Assembly (NCBI GenBank): GCA_930367215.1
Contig: OV884057.1
Location: 199,877,621 to 199,941,620 of the forward strand
Origin: Pollenia angustigena
Lineage: Eukaryota; Arthropoda; Insecta; Diptera; Polleniidae
DNA length: 64,000 bases
Direction: 5' to 3'
This document shows, in pieces, positions 23,076 to 34,569 of the stretch (position 1 is the stretch's first letter; each line of letters opens with the position of its first letter). Made by a program: the position numbers and the translations under genes. A model generated the notes under the pieces. That model did no database searches, was not told where the DNA came from, and saw only the letters and a program-made list of their open reading frames with translations.

Positions 23076-23320
23076 GTCCTGATTACCTTATGGCATTTCT
23101 TAGGGATTTTTTTTATGTTCTGTTTGAATAGAGCCAAAATTACCGGAATGAAGGAGAGTCAGAGTGTTAATTTGTTTAATACAAGTATATGCCGCAACAT
23201 TTTCTAATAATATGCTGAACATACCTTAAGGACCGATGTTGAAAGTGAACCACACCTAAAGGTCAAGTTTTTTTCTGCATTTCATTTGAGATTTCATTTC
23301 AGACTAACTCGATTTGAACC

Positions 23321-24366
23321 ATGGAAAGATATACAATCGAGCAACGCGTTAAAGTTAGTCAGGCTTATTATGAAAATGGGCGTTCAAATCAAAATGCATA
23401 TCGTGCACTTCGTGATTTCTGCGGTCAATTTAATAGTCCAAATGTGCGTACAATCGGAAAAATCGTGCAAAAATTGGAGCAATCCGGGTCTGTAGGAGAT
23501 GTGAAAGCACCAGTGCATGCTCGTACAGCTCGTACTAAAGAAAATATTGCTGCTGTTCGCGATAGTGTGGCTGAAGAGCCGTCCATCTCAATTCGTCGTC
23601 GTGCCCAACAATTGCACCTTTCACGCTCGTCGTTGATGAACATTATGCATAAAGACTTGCATTTGCACGCTTACAAGGTGCCATTGACTCAAGAACTAAA
23701 GCCTTTTGACCATTCCAAACGTCGTCAATGGTCAGAATGATGACAAGAAATGGCAGTAGTGGATGATCAATTTTCGAAGAAAATTATCTTCAATGATGAG
23801 GCACATTTTCGCCTCAGTGGATTCGTCAATAAGCAGAATGTCCGCATTTGGGCAAATGATAATCCAAGAGTGATTCTCCAAAAAGCAATTAACCCACAAA
23901 GAGCGACTGTTTGGTGCGTTTTATGCGCTGGCGGCATCATCGGGCCAAATGAGGCAAGTCAGGCAGTTACTGTGAATGGTGTTTGCTATCGTGAGATGAT
24001 AACGAACTTTTTATGGCCCGAATTGGAAGATATGGATGGGGACGGTATGTGATTCCAACAGGACAGTGCCACTTGCCACACAGCTAACGAAACAATGGCT
24101 CTTTTGCGCAACAATTGGCCGTGTTATCTCACGTCAATTTGCCGCCAAGATCATGTGATTTTACACAGTTGGAGTTTTTTCTTTTGCTTTGGGCTTATTT
24201 GAAAGAAAAGGTGTACTTCGATAAACCAGCAACAATTTAAGAGCTAAAGGATGAGATAATTCGGCATATTAACGACATAGAACCTCAATTATGCCTTAGC
24301 GTCATCGAAAATTTGGACAATCGGATGGAGGTGTGCCGCCGAGGTTGCGGCGGCCATTTGGCTTAA
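23321..24366 (+). pseudogene. Mariner-family transposase, nearly full length, broken
   Basis: Starts MERYTIEQRVKVSQAYYENG, the usual N-terminus of this group. Two helix-turn-helix stretches follow, the second SISIRRRAQQLHLSRSSL, then the linker KVPLTQELKPFDH. The catalytic region has FNDEAHFRLSGFVNKQN, AGGIIGPN, VTVNGVCYREMITNFLWPEL and FQQDSATCHTA, and ends CRRGCGGHLA. It is interrupted by stops near 23738 (after QWSE) and 24050 (TGA for the W before FQQD), a frameshift near 24130-24190, and a stop near 24238. All three catalytic aspartates are still encoded (NDEAHF, QQDSA, SCDFTQLEFF in a shifted frame). This is the youngest-looking transposase relic here. Clear terminal repeats were not located. 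Confidence 0.92.
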
Positions 24367-24755
24367 TTTTGTTCCAAACATAATTGAACCATACCAATAT
24401 TATCATAATAAAAAGAAATTACAATAATTTCCTAAATAAATTTAACCAGCCTTTACCCAAGATGAAAAGAATACGTTGTTCCATGTGCCGATATGCTGCA
24501 CGAACAGGCCAAAAGGGTGCAACTTTAAACCACTTAAAATAAAATTCCGATGTGATCTTTCAAAACGCCGACATAAGTATATTTTTTTTGGTCTCCTCTA
24601 CCAGAATCCATTGTCAGACCCCCGTTATTTTTTCGTGTTGTATAGTGTAATTTTTAGATCTCTTAGAGAGCCCGCTTTTGAAATTTTCGAAATTCGAACT
24701 CTCTGTGGAGGGCATTAAAAATTCGGCATAGCCGAACATAACACTCTTACTTTTT
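24367..24755 (+). repeat. Helentron-like 3' end fragment
   Basis: GGAGGGCATTAAAAATTCGG.CATAGCCGAACATAACACTCTTACT (24706-24751) is the terminal segment of the mini-me-like family, with its near-perfect hairpin. Upstream sequence is too diverged to delimit the start. Confidence 0.55.
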
Positions 24756-25606
24756 TTCTTATTCTTATTGCTGTTTTCATTTTTTAACACTCAACAATTT
24801 CCGTTTCCTCTCTAAAATCTCTTGACGAAATTCCGTCTGCTAAGTGGATGGAGGTTATAAAAAATTCAAAAGTCTTTGAACGTTTCAAAACAATTGGCAG
24901 TGTTTGTGATAAAAATCTTCTTTAAAAATAAGGCTAAAAAAACTTAATTAAATGAAAAAAAAAAATTATTAAAATATAAATTACAAAGTGCAATGAAACG
25001 GAAAATAAACAAATGATTTTTAAGAAAAAATGCTTTGTCATGATGATTAAGAAGAAGAATTTTCTTTGAATTAAGTTGTTGGTTTAAACGAGCAAAGACA
25101 GCGAAGTTTGTATTTTACAAGTTCTTCTTCTTTGTAACTTTATTCTGTCAAATGTTTCTATAAGTTTGATCATTCTACTTAAAAATCATTATTTTTTTTG
25201 GAGGGAGTTGAAACGTAAGTAACAAAGTAAAAGCTTGTTAAAATAAAAAACAATTAGAAAAAGACACTTCAGTTAAGTTTAGTTGGGGGTCATGGATAAT
25301 ATTAATTATTTAATATTTTATACATTGTAAATAAGTGCTTTTTATATTTTTATCTCTTTGAAACATCTATTTTAAGCAAGCGATACTCAGATCAAAATTT
25401 GTTTGTAAAAGAGTTTTATTGCTTTAGGTCAAAGAACATGGGTGAAATTCTAAAAATGTAAATATTTAGGGACTCTCAAGTTACAAAAAAAGAGCAAAAT
25501 ACAATTTTATTGAAAAGGGGAATTAAAAAAAGGCGTGGGGGTTTTTTTTTTACAAATTCGACAAAGTAATAAATTTGCTTCGAGTTTATTTTAAATTTAA
25601 GGCTCA
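24756..25606. other. A/T-rich spacer
   Basis: Nothing recognised. Confidence 0.5.
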
Positions 25607-25607
25607 G

Positions 25608-25991
25608 TTAGTCTTTACTCTCTGTTCTGTTACGAATCAGCTGATTTGTTTTTGTTATTAAAAAACCTGTGAAATTGATTGATTAGTTTTTCTGTTCCGT
25701 TGCGGTTCAGTTTGTTAAAATCAAAAAATTGTTAATTAGTTGTAAGTGGCAGCAAAATAAATAATAACAAAATACATATTTATATTGAAATAAACAATTT
25801 TTTGCTTTAAAGTATTCATAAAATTTGATTTCTGCAAATTTATGTGCATTAAAGTTATTGAAATAAAACAATGGACGGTGCAAAACTAATAAATTTGTCA
25901 TAAATGGCTGATAAGTCGCTACAGAAAAAGTAACTATTACAATTTCGAAACAGAACGGCACGGAACAGAGCTGAAACAGAAAGTAAAGATT
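25608..25991. mobile_element. Probable MITE, TCTTTACTYTCTGTT ends
   Basis: GTCTTTACTCTCTGTTCTG at 25611 is mirrored by CAGAAAGTAAAGA ending at 25988. TTA can be read on both sides. CTGTTCCG/CGGAACAG words are repeated inside each arm. The arms are short and imperfect. Confidence 0.45.
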
Positions 25992-26104
25992 AATAAAAAA
26001 GCTTCAAATAATGGGATTTACAGATCTTACCTTAAAGTGGATTTACTCTTATTTATAGAATAGGGTCCAAATTGTCCTTTTTAATAAAACGTTTTTTAGA
26101 AAAA

Positions 26105-26948
26105 TAAATGTGCCGTCAGGAGCCACCTTGGACCTATATTATTCTTGCTTTTTATAAACGATTTACCTGGAGTTATAAAGTTTTCAAATATTCTGATGTA
26201 TGCTGACGATGTTAAGATATTTTTTACTTACAACCATGTGTTAGATCACCAACGTCTACAAGATGATCTAAGTTGTTTTTATGAATGGTGTAAAGCAACC
26301 TTAATGGAGCTTAATTTAAAGAAGTGTAAACTAATGCGTTTTTCAAGAAATAATCCAGCTATAGCATATAACTTCCTAGGTGGTATTCAAGTTGATGCAG
26401 TTGAAAATTTCCTTGATCTTGGAATACTACTTGACCCTTAACTTAGCTTTAATTCGCATATTACGTTTTTGATAAATAAAGCTAAATAAACCTTATATAT
26501 GGCACTTGTAAGGCCGATTCTGGAATATGGATCGATTATATGGGACCCCATTTACCAAACTTATTCAAATTTAATTGAATCTGTACAGAAACAATTTCTG
26601 GTCTTCTGTCTTCGCGGATTACACTTTAACCCACTAACCTTGCCCTCGTACACATCTCGACTGGTTCTGATAAAGCTCCCTACTTTAAAAAGTCGTAGAA
26701 CAATGCTGAATGTATCGTTTATTCTGATATCTGCGCTGGATTTTTAATTAATGAGATTTCATTTAATATTCCTCAACGACCATCTCGAAAATCTAAAGTC
26801 AATAAGTAGATTAATAATTGGTTTTCTTAATTGATGATAAAATTTGTGTAATGTAATCAAATGTTAGTTATGGTCTATTTTATTTAAGTGTAATTTTATA
26901 TGTCTAAAATGTCTGTAAGATCTAATCCATAGACAATAAATAAATAAT
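26105..26948 (+). pseudogene. Jockey-like LINE, reverse-transcriptase 3' half
   Basis: VPSGATLD is followed, after a frameshift near 26140, by LLFINDLPG-type sequence and the catalytic ILMYADDVKIF. Then come WCKATLMELNLKKCK, GILLDP (stop), SFNSHITFLINKAK and, after an internal deletion near 26485, ALVRPILEYGSIIWDP, RGLHFNPLTLPSYTSRL and LPTLKSRRTMLNVSFI. This order is that of the fingers/palm and thumb of jockey-clade enzymes. The YADD motif is intact but the frame is broken several times. The 3' end reaches an AATAAATAAATAA tail at 26937-26949, as expected for target-primed retrotransposition. No duplication was recognised. Confidence 0.9.
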
Positions 26949-27149
26949 TCTGCCTTTATTATTTTGAAGTCAATGTAATATTTTCATGGTAGAACTTTTT
27001 TCTCATTTAATGTGTAACTAATTTTTACAAAAAAATCGTAAATTTGTTCCACATCTGAGTTTAGTGTTACGCAACTTGCGAAAAAAAATATAATTTTTTA
27101 TCAATTAATTTACAAATACAATTACAAATCATATTCTAATTTAATTAAC

Positions 27150-27270
27150 CGATCAATAAAAACCTTGAGATTCAGTCCGTTGCAGTGAGACAGACCAGAG
27201 TCGTTGGCAAAAATCGAAACCGCAACCCTCGCACTCATAGACCAGCTCACTACTAACTAGTCTACCGGTA
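27150..27270 (-). mobile_element. tRNA-derived SINE, second family, copy 2
   Basis: The minus strand reads AGTGAGCTGGTCTATGAGTG, GCGAGGGTTGCGGTTTCGAT and then GACTCTGGTC. It aligns with 14743-14885 through TCTATnAG, GGTTGCGG and GACTCTGG. The B box is weakened to GGTTTCGATTT. Confidence 0.6.
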
Positions 27271-27274
27271 CAGC

Positions 27275-28593
27275 TGGTTAGGGAATTGTGTATTTTTTAA
27301 AAAATCTTTAATGATATTACAAATTTTTAAATTCATTGTAGACTTTTCTGAAAAAATAAAGAAAATAATTGAGGGTTTCAAACTTAAGTTCATACAATAA
27401 AATCCTAGCGATAAATTACGTTTCTTAACTATTTTGTTGTTCATATATGTTAACAGTTTCCTAAATTTTGAAAAATAGCCTTTTCGGAAGTGCCTCACAG
27501 GAAAACAAATTTGGAAACATAATTTTTACGATAATTTTCTAGAAAAAGGAAATCTCTAGAGGGAAGCGAACTGACACCAAGGTAGTCCCGTGATAAGTCT
27601 TTGGTGTAAGAGACCGGTTCTAGTTTTAACACTTTTCATGAATTGGAGGGGGTCAATTGACACCATTTGACCAGTCACAAATCTATTCTCAATGGTCGTG
27701 TTTAGTGAAAGTTACTAAAATGTAGTATTATTTCAAACAAAAAAAGTCGTAGAATAAAATTCAAGAGCCAAATTTTAGAAAGTCCCAAAAAAATGTATCC
27801 CTCCACCGGTGCAGACTGTACTGTAATTCATTACTTTTTCTGCCTTTTTGTTCTTCATAAACCAGTTACGTGATTGGTTCTCCTTTCACTGGTCATGAGT
27901 TTTTTCTTTTTGTACCTGTTCTATTTTCATAACTCCCAGGACCAGTCTGTTGGACCAATTGACACAACTTTCCCGCAGGGCAGTGTTCGTCGAAAAAAGT
28001 TGCCACTAACCGAAGGTGCCCGTTAAAAGAGATTTTATTGTATACATATGGGTAAATCCAAAGTGTTGAACGTGCCAGTTGTACGCATCAAAAATGAAAT
28101 AACATTTTAAACAACAAATATTTTTACGCTCTCCTAACCCTTAAATTATAGCACTAAGAAAGCACTATTTTCTATGCTAAAGTTTATGGAGGGCGCGATT
28201 CTAGGTCAAAGATAATGGCAAAAGAAGTAGCGGTTCGAACGTGAAAAAAATAGAAGTGGTTTTTGTTTCCATGTATAAAAAGGCGTAATTCAGCGAAACC
28301 TGGCACAATTTTTTAGTCAAACTACTTTCAGAATTTTACGTAGCAATGTAACATTAAAATGTCTCGGTTTGATTCCAAAATCTTTTGTATTTTCTTTTTT
28401 TTAAGCCAAAATCTGGGTCGATACGTGAAATTTTTTCCATAATAAGTTAACTGAATAATGATTAAATCAAAATAAAAATTTACCTTTAATCTGAATAACA
28501 TATTTCTCTTTGAACTCTTCCTTAGATTACATACCATGTAAGAACATTTTTTTGGAATAATTTTTATCAAATATCACCTCTTTTAAGAAAGAT
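27275..28593. other. Spacer, no gene recognised
   Basis: Contains GACCAGTCAC-, GGACCAATTGACAC- and CAATTGACACC-like repeats between 27640 and 27970, possibly an old element, but no ends were found. Frames at 27262-27498 and 28328-28570 are chance-like. Confidence 0.45.
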
Positions 28594-30133
28594 AAATCGT
28601 CAGCTCATTACTGGTTTGACCTACCGACCATTTTTAAAAAAAATTAGTTAGGTATGAGGAAAATATTTTTTTAATACCCTCTTTCTAAATCAAAAACCTG
28701 TTTCGCGAAAATTTTTATGGTTTCTGAGATATAAAGCATTAATTTTGCTGCATATCAACTGTTTCAAAATTTTTTGAGTACTGCTTTGCTCTATAAGCCA
28801 TTGTTTGGCGATTGCAGCAAATTCTTCATACAAAAACGTACAAAAGAAATTTTACTGTTGCTTTGCTGCTTGCCGTAAGAAAAAAAAAAGTAATTAAAGC
28901 AAAGTAAAATGACAACAAGAAAATAAATTTGTGAAAAATTGTTTTATAATGGACCCAACCAAGTGTACGGTTTGCTATTATTTGTGTTTTTAGCCTACCT
29001 AAGGGAAATGCTTCAAAATTTTACTACAAACGAAAATTAAATATGTTTAATCTTACAGCAACCATTATTATGTCATATATACCAACTTTTGCTTATTGTG
29101 CCTTTTTGACGGAAGCTCATAGTGGTCGGAGTGGTGACAATATTGCTAGTGCTTAAATTAAAATTTTAAATAAATTAATAAAAGATTATCCACTTATTAA
29201 AACTTTGACATTATGGAGCGATTCTTGCGTACCTCAAAATAAAAATCAAATTAACGCAACCGCAATCAAAATGTTCTTTAAACAAAATAATATTGATGCC
29301 GTAATACAAAAGTCTTCAGAACCAGAACATTCTTTAATTCAAGAAGTGGACTGTGTCCATGGTGTTATTGACCGGTACTTAAAGAATATTGAAATTCATA
29401 GTCCTCTTCATTTACTAAATTTGCTTAAAACAATGCCAAATAATAAAACAAAACTTAAAGTTATGGAAATGCTTCCGGAAAATTTTGGAAGCAAATAAAA
29501 TGGACTTTCGAAAAGTCCCTTTTGCTAAAATTAAAGTACTTCTATACAGTTAAAATAATCATTTATGTATATATTATAAAACTTCTACCAGAGAGGAAAA
29601 ATATAAAAATGCAATTTTGGTTAAGTCTGCATCAAAAAATGGTTTGAAAACTCCTGAGAATTTGTTGACGAATGTTTTGAAAATATCGAAACCATCATTT
29701 ATTTCCAGCGGTAAAAATAGAGACATAAAAGACTTGCTTATATTTCTTCCACGTGTTGATTAAGCTTATTATAAAAATTTACTCAATATTAAGTTTTAAA
29801 TTTTCTTTTTTACTTTTGCATTATTAAAGTTGTTTACTTTGTGGCTTTTTATGTAACTTTTCATAACAGTAGAACTGTTTTTTGTAAAGTAAAATCAAAT
29901 AAAAAAACTATAAAAAAAAAATCATCTCAACAACAAGTTACTCAATACACAGCAATAAGTATACGTGTATGCGCACAAAAAGCCACTTTTTTAATTTTTT
30001 TTTAGAAAAGTGGCGTATGCGGCACAAAACAATCGGGTACAATTTGAGAAATCTTCATGTAAATCTTCTTTGTCGTTTTTCTCCACTCCGACTTTTTGGC
30101 ATATGCGCCAAACCAATTCTGAGCTGACGAAAT
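28594..30133 (+). mobile_element. CGTC-ended transposon A carrying a broken orphan gene
   Basis: The left end CGTCAGCTCATTACTGG (28598) and the right end, inverted CGTCAGCTCAGAATTGG, ending at 30129, are flanked by AAAT (28594-28597, 30130-30133). The element is 1,532 bp. Beyond the first ~21 bp the two ends differ. The left continues GACCTACCG.CC, the right GGCGCATATGCC, so the element has a polarity. It carries a plus-strand pseudogene (28965-29795). Element B at 30.65-31.70 kb has the same two end types in opposite order. The 4-bp AWWT duplication agrees with what I recall of the Sola1 group, which is inference. Confidence 0.85.
28965..29795 (+). pseudogene. Orphan-family protein (WSDxCxxQNK motif), probable transposase relic
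   Basis: A single frame from 28965 reads LPKGNASKFYYKRKLNMFN, AYCAFLTEAHSGRSGDNIAS, an in-frame TAA at 29154, then TLTLWSDSCVPQNKNQ, SSEPEHSLIQEVDCVHGVID, LLKTMPNNKT and a stop at 29496. Shifting frame continues KMDFRKVPFAKIKVL and, further on, KDLLIFLPRVD...YYKNLL to about 29795. I recall this as the core of a widespread arthropod protein family annotated as a domain of unknown function (DUF7869-like, name from memory). The spaced D..QN..E.GHS..D..H residues look like an RNase H-like metal site. Location inside a TIR/TSD-bounded element supports a transposase role, which is inference. The N-terminal part is missing. Several stops make it dead. Confidence 0.75.
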
Positions 30134-30286
30134 ATTAAAGAAAACACAATAAAACATTCTTACATATAAGAAATTACATTTGCACAACTTTTCAGTCTGA
30201 TTGTTCATCTAAGTGAACAAATTAATAGGTAAATTTATAAAATAAGTAAAATCTAAATATTTCTCTGTTACATTATCGTAAAATAA

Positions 30287-30530
30287 TAATCGAGTGGTTG
30301 CGATCGAAACATGTCATGGTAACCTGCCGGCCGGGGTTCGAGCCCCAGCCACGTCAAGAATGAAAAATTATCAATAACAATTTTAACTAATTTTCGTGTT
30401 GTAAAATATCTTTCTTCATAAAAATAATTTAATGAAAATTAAATTTGATGAACTTAAGCCCGATTATAAAAATACTTAAAATTTGGATTAAAAACCATAA
30501 ATAGTTCAACAAAATAACCACAGTTTTTAA
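30287..30530 (+). mobile_element. tRNA-derived SINE, first family, plus-strand copy
   Basis: GAGTGGTTGCGATCGAAAC (A-box area), GGGGTTCGAGCCCC (B box, 30333-30346), then the body also seen at 5551-5820 in reverse. It lies in the 518-bp gap between transposons A and B. Confidence 0.75.
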
Positions 30531-30647
30531 CAACTTTTAAACTTTCGGTCGCGGTGGAACTTTTGACGGAAATGCCCATATATTAATAAGTTTTAATAAA
30601 TCGTGATCTCAAAAAAAAAATAAATAAATATATACATATAGGTACAT

Positions 30648-31705
30648 ATATCGTCAGCTCAGAATTGGTTTGGCGCATATGCCAAAAAGTCGGAGTGGAG
30701 AAAAACGACAAAGAAAATTTACATGCAGATTTCTCAAAATGTATCCGATAGAATTTTTTTATATTTTTACCACTGCTTCCGGTATATGTTTTAAAGAAAA
30801 ATGTAAATTTTTGCGCACTTTTATGAACAAAGTTAGAATTGAATAGTATATTTTTGAAAATGAAAAATATTGTTTTGTGCCGCATACGCCACTTTTCTAT
30901 AAAAAAAAATTCAAAAAGTGTCTTTTTGTGCTGCATACGTATACTTATTGCGTGAGTGACTGACTCATTCATCATCGCACAGCCTAAACGCCTGAAGCTA
31001 AAGACTTGAAATTTGGACCGGAGGTGGATCTCTCCCCAAATCGATTCACTAAGACGGGATTTTTAAAAATTCGAATGTTTAGGGGGTGAAAAGGGAAACC
31101 TTTTATCTCCAAAACTAAAAGAGATACAAAAAACTGTAATACATATCGTTGTTCTTTTGAAAAATAAGTGGACAGGGGTATGGTACTTTTTTGAAATTCG
31201 GCTCTTTTAGGGTGAAAACGGGTAAAACTTGAATTTTAGTACGTTTTTGTCAGCCCATCTATCTTCTGATCCAATAAACATAGAAATAAAGTTTATACCA
31301 CATTCGAAACTTATCAAAAAAATACAAATACAAGTTTGGTACTTTATCGTATAAGGGGTGAAAATCGCAACTATTTTTGGTACTTTTTTACAAAACATTT
31401 TGCATTTTGCAATTTTTGATACTATAATGGGGGGCAAAAATAGTACCAAAATGGGAAATACGGGAAATTTAATATCTTTCTTCAGCTTTTTGGTATTTTT
31501 TAATTATCGTTAATATTTGACCTCAAAACATAAAATTCAACATGCAATGTCCTGAATGAATGCTTTATATCTTAGAAACCACAAAAAGTTTCGCGAAACA
31601 GATTTTGGATTCAAAAAGGGGGTATTCAAAATATATATACCCCATACCTAACTCAATATTTTTAAAAATGGCCGGTAGGTCAAACCAATTCTGAGCTGAC
31701 GATAT
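30648..31705 (-). mobile_element. CGTC-ended transposon B, no gene, opposite orientation to A
   Basis: CGTCAGCTCAGAATTGG at 30652 and its inverse ending at 31701 are flanked by ATAT (30648-30651, 31702-31705). The left 280 bp match the right part of A in reverse, with a ~150-bp extra segment near 30745-30870. The right 160 bp match A's left part in reverse. The 1,050-bp body contains no trace of the orphan gene, so B is a non-autonomous derivative. A 130-codon minus frame (30583-30975) starts outside the element and is chance. Confidence 0.85.
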
Positions 31706-31709
31706 GGTT

Positions 31710-33427
31710 ACTTATTTTCCCAACAATGCTGCCATACTTTCATTAAATTTCATACATTTTGTAGACTGAAAATGAAAATGAAAAGAAAAGTAAATAAAAA
31801 TTAAAACAATAAAATGAGAGAGAATTTAATTTCAATCGAGGATTTTTTTGTAATTGGGGACAAAAATTTCGTGAAAATCCCCAGGGGATTTTTCGGGGAA
31901 AAGTACTTTTTTCGCTGGGGATTTTTGGGGATAAAATATTATTATAACTTTTATTTTTGCAATATCAAGACCGATTTGGTCAAGATGTGGGTAGTCTTTT
32001 TTGCGGTTTAAAACCTTTTCAAGAGCTTGGTGAAATAGTTTTAAATATGCTTTTTGTACCAACACTTGATTTAAGGAATTCCGCACTCGCAGTACTAAAG
32101 ACAACTCTTTGGCTTGATTTAAGTACGGACGGATTGATATTTCTGTTCAGTGAAGACCAAGTTTTAGAATGCACCGCAGCGATGCTCTGGGGATTTCCAA
32201 TTGATTAGCACGTCGACGAGTAAACCTCAGATAGATCCGTGTGGCCACTTTCTGGTACAGCTTCTCCAGTGCGGGTGGCTCGAGCAATAGTTTTTCGTAT
32301 CATGTTAACACTGGCACAATACATTTTAAAATGTTGACGGTATATTCTTTGATTTTTAACAATTCATTGTCTGGAAACATAATACAATTTAACAATTTTT
32401 ACACGTTCTTTTGCATTGAGAATGGTGATTTTATAAAATTTTATTAAATTGTTATTGTTAAAAATTAAAACAAAAACAAAAAAGTTTTAAACATTTCAAA
32501 TCTGTCAGTAATGCTTATAAATATTTTAGTGCATAATTTTTTTAGCATATTTTCCTTTAAGTCATTAGTTGTCATAAAGAAATAATATTTCCTAAAAAAA
32601 AGTTCTTTAGCTGTAAGTTCTATTTCTTCTTTTTTTTTAAGAAGGAAATAAATTACAAAGGTGATTGAGTATCCTGTAGGTAAATTTTATTTTGCTTTGT
32701 GTCTTCTCTTTATATCCTTTTAATTAAATTAAACTATTGACTACTGCAGCATCCTGACAAGTGTAATCGTATAACTTTGTCTCTTTTGTCCTTAACTTTG
32801 TAAAAAAAGAGATTCAGCCTAAGGTCAGTATATTTTTTTTCTCCATATTTTCCTTGTCTTGTGAATATTTTTTGTAAGTTAACATCTTTTCTGCTAAAGA
32901 AATTTAGTTAAGGTATCCCCTTGAATGTGTTCAAGCTTAAAATTATGTTTTTTAATATATTTTTAACGCTGTTTTACTTCATATTTATATTTCTTCTTCT
33001 TTTGACTATATTTTTTTTTTTTTTTTTTCAAAATATTGTTTAATTTAGTTTTCATTTTTAACAACATCCTATTTGAACATCATAATCTTCCTTTTTTCTA
33101 GAATAGAAAACATGCATTTTCATATTTCTTTGTTAAGTTAGGGAAAAAAAGAAACTTTACTGTTGCCATTAAGAAAGAATATTTGAATAAAGTGCTGAAA
33201 TAATATGGGTGACCAGATTTAAAAACAGTGACAAAAGTTAAAAACACAGAATTTTTCGTCAGACATAAAAATTGTTCTAAAACGGCCCCTTTTCATTAGG
33301 GATTACCCCTTCGGCATTAGAGCTCTCATGCAAACGTAACACGAAAGAGTTGGCTGCAAACGATTAAACCTCAAACTATATTTGTATATATTCATGTATA
33401 TAACGGATTTATCAGATAAAACATATA
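31710..33427. other. A/T-rich DNA with a possible mariner HTH fragment
   Basis: On the minus strand at about 32150-32260 a short stretch reads FTRRRANQLEIPRASLRCIL, similar to the second helix-turn-helix of the mariner at 23.3 kb (RRRAQQLHLSRSSL). Support is weak. A ~50-bp phrase (CTTGATTTAAGTACGGACGG, 32112) recurs at 45914. T-runs occur near 33005-33030. Confidence 0.35.
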
Positions 33428-33691
33428 TACTGTCAGCGTCAAAATAAAGTGTACAACTGGATTTCCAATATAAAAAGTGTTATTTTAGTAAAAAAGAATA
33501 AAAATTTTTAAAAGTTTATTATCATTTACTAAACTTTGGACAATGTTATTACAGTTTGAAATTAAACATTTGAAATACTCCAAAAACAACAAAAACAGTA
33601 CAATAAAAAACAAATTAACTCCGTTTTTAACGCGTCAAAAAAAGTGTACAGTTTTAAAATACTAAGAAAAGTGAAGTGGCTAATACTTTGT

Positions 33692-33960
33692 TTAATTTTT
33701 TTTTGCTTTTAGGACGGCTTCTAGTCTCTTTGCCATCGATTCCACCCATTTTAAGGTTTGCTCAGTAGACAATTTTGGACACTCTTCCTGCAGAATTTTC
33801 TTCAGAGAGTGCTTGATGCTTATGTTTTTTTTTAATTTGTCTGTCCAAATGTTGCCAGATGTTTAATTGAGTTGATATCGAGCGACTATTGGGCTAATCC
33901 ATCAGTCTTAGGACGTAATTCAAAAACCAAACCTAATACGCTTCACTTAGATACTATATT
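33692..33960 (-). pseudogene. Tc1-like transposase, C-terminal part
   Basis: In minus-strand frames, SLDINSIKHLATFGQT corresponds to the family's SPDLNPIEHLW block. The frame later reads SLKKILQEECPKLSTEQTLK and WVESMAKRLEAVLKAKKN, then stop, matching the usual C-terminus. The catalytic glutamate of IEHLW is replaced by K. A stop and a frameshift intervene, so it is inactive. Confidence 0.85.
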
Positions 33961-34023
33961 TTTTCCGTTGAATTTCTTATTTCTACTTTTATCACGTTTT
34001 TTTTTTGCCCAACTTGTTTTCGT

Positions 34024-34075
34024 AAATTTTTGGAGCAACGTATTTTTCACAGATGACAGCAAGCTTGAAGTCTGA
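34024..34075 (+). pseudogene. Tc1-like first catalytic block, inverted relative to the rest
   Basis: The plus strand reads FWSNVFFTDDSKLEV, close to the Tc1 block W..V.FTDESKFE with the first catalytic aspartate. It lies on the opposite strand from the C-terminal part, so the element's interior was inverted or assembled from two halves. Confidence 0.6.
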
Positions 34076-34310
34076 TGAAATTTGGCAAAGTAGAAATTTA
34101 ACTTTTTATAACTTAACTTAACACTTTTTATATTCGAAAACAAGCTGTACACTTTATTTTGACGCTCACTGTATATATATATATTCTGTACGTAAAATTA
34201 ACTGAAATTGTTATATAAAATAAATGAAAATTCAATTAAAAACCGGTCTACTTATTTTTCATTTATTTTTTACAAAAAGTTCATTTAATTTTTACTGTCA
34301 AAAATTCAAC

Positions 34311-34569
34311 ACCATATCACAGAGCACACAGAGGCGTCACGAGACAGAAAATATTGTGTTTTTTCTGTCTTTTTCTTCGAAAGCTGCCCTTGTTGCATGT
34401 TTTGTTTTGATTACGCAGTTCGTGTTGATAGTAGCGGCCGGTTTTTACACATTGCCACTTCACTACCAAAAAACATTTTCTTTCTCTTTCTTCGAAAGCT
34501 GCGCTCGCAAATGATTTGGACATTTTGTACACGTCACTTTTTTCATCTCTGTATGCTTTGTGACCATAT
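34311..34569. mobile_element. 245-bp MITE in left arm of outer element
   Basis: CACAGAGCACACAGAG at 34318 is mirrored by CTCTGTATGCTTTGTG ending at 34562. ACCATAT lies at 34311-34317 and 34563-34569. The interior has TTCGAAAGCTGC twice. The insertion splits the outer arm, whose right counterpart is continuous. Confidence 0.7.

Larger units (their letters stand above)
33428..34173 (-). mobile_element. Tc1-like element, internally rearranged
   Basis: Ends share AGCGTCAAAATAAAGTGTAC (left from about 33434, inverted at the right) and are bounded by TA within TATA runs (33428, 34172). The length of 742 bp is about half an autonomous Tc1. Transposase pieces occur on both strands (33692-33960 minus, 34024-34075 plus). 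Confidence 0.85.

Noticed and set aside
30583..30975. 130-codon minus-strand frame
   Set aside because: It crosses the left border of transposon B and is made of sequence shared with non-coding end regions of A.
33420..33430. TATA runs as promoters
   Set aside because: TA-rich runs here are transposon target sites or simple sequence, and no transcript start or gene follows.
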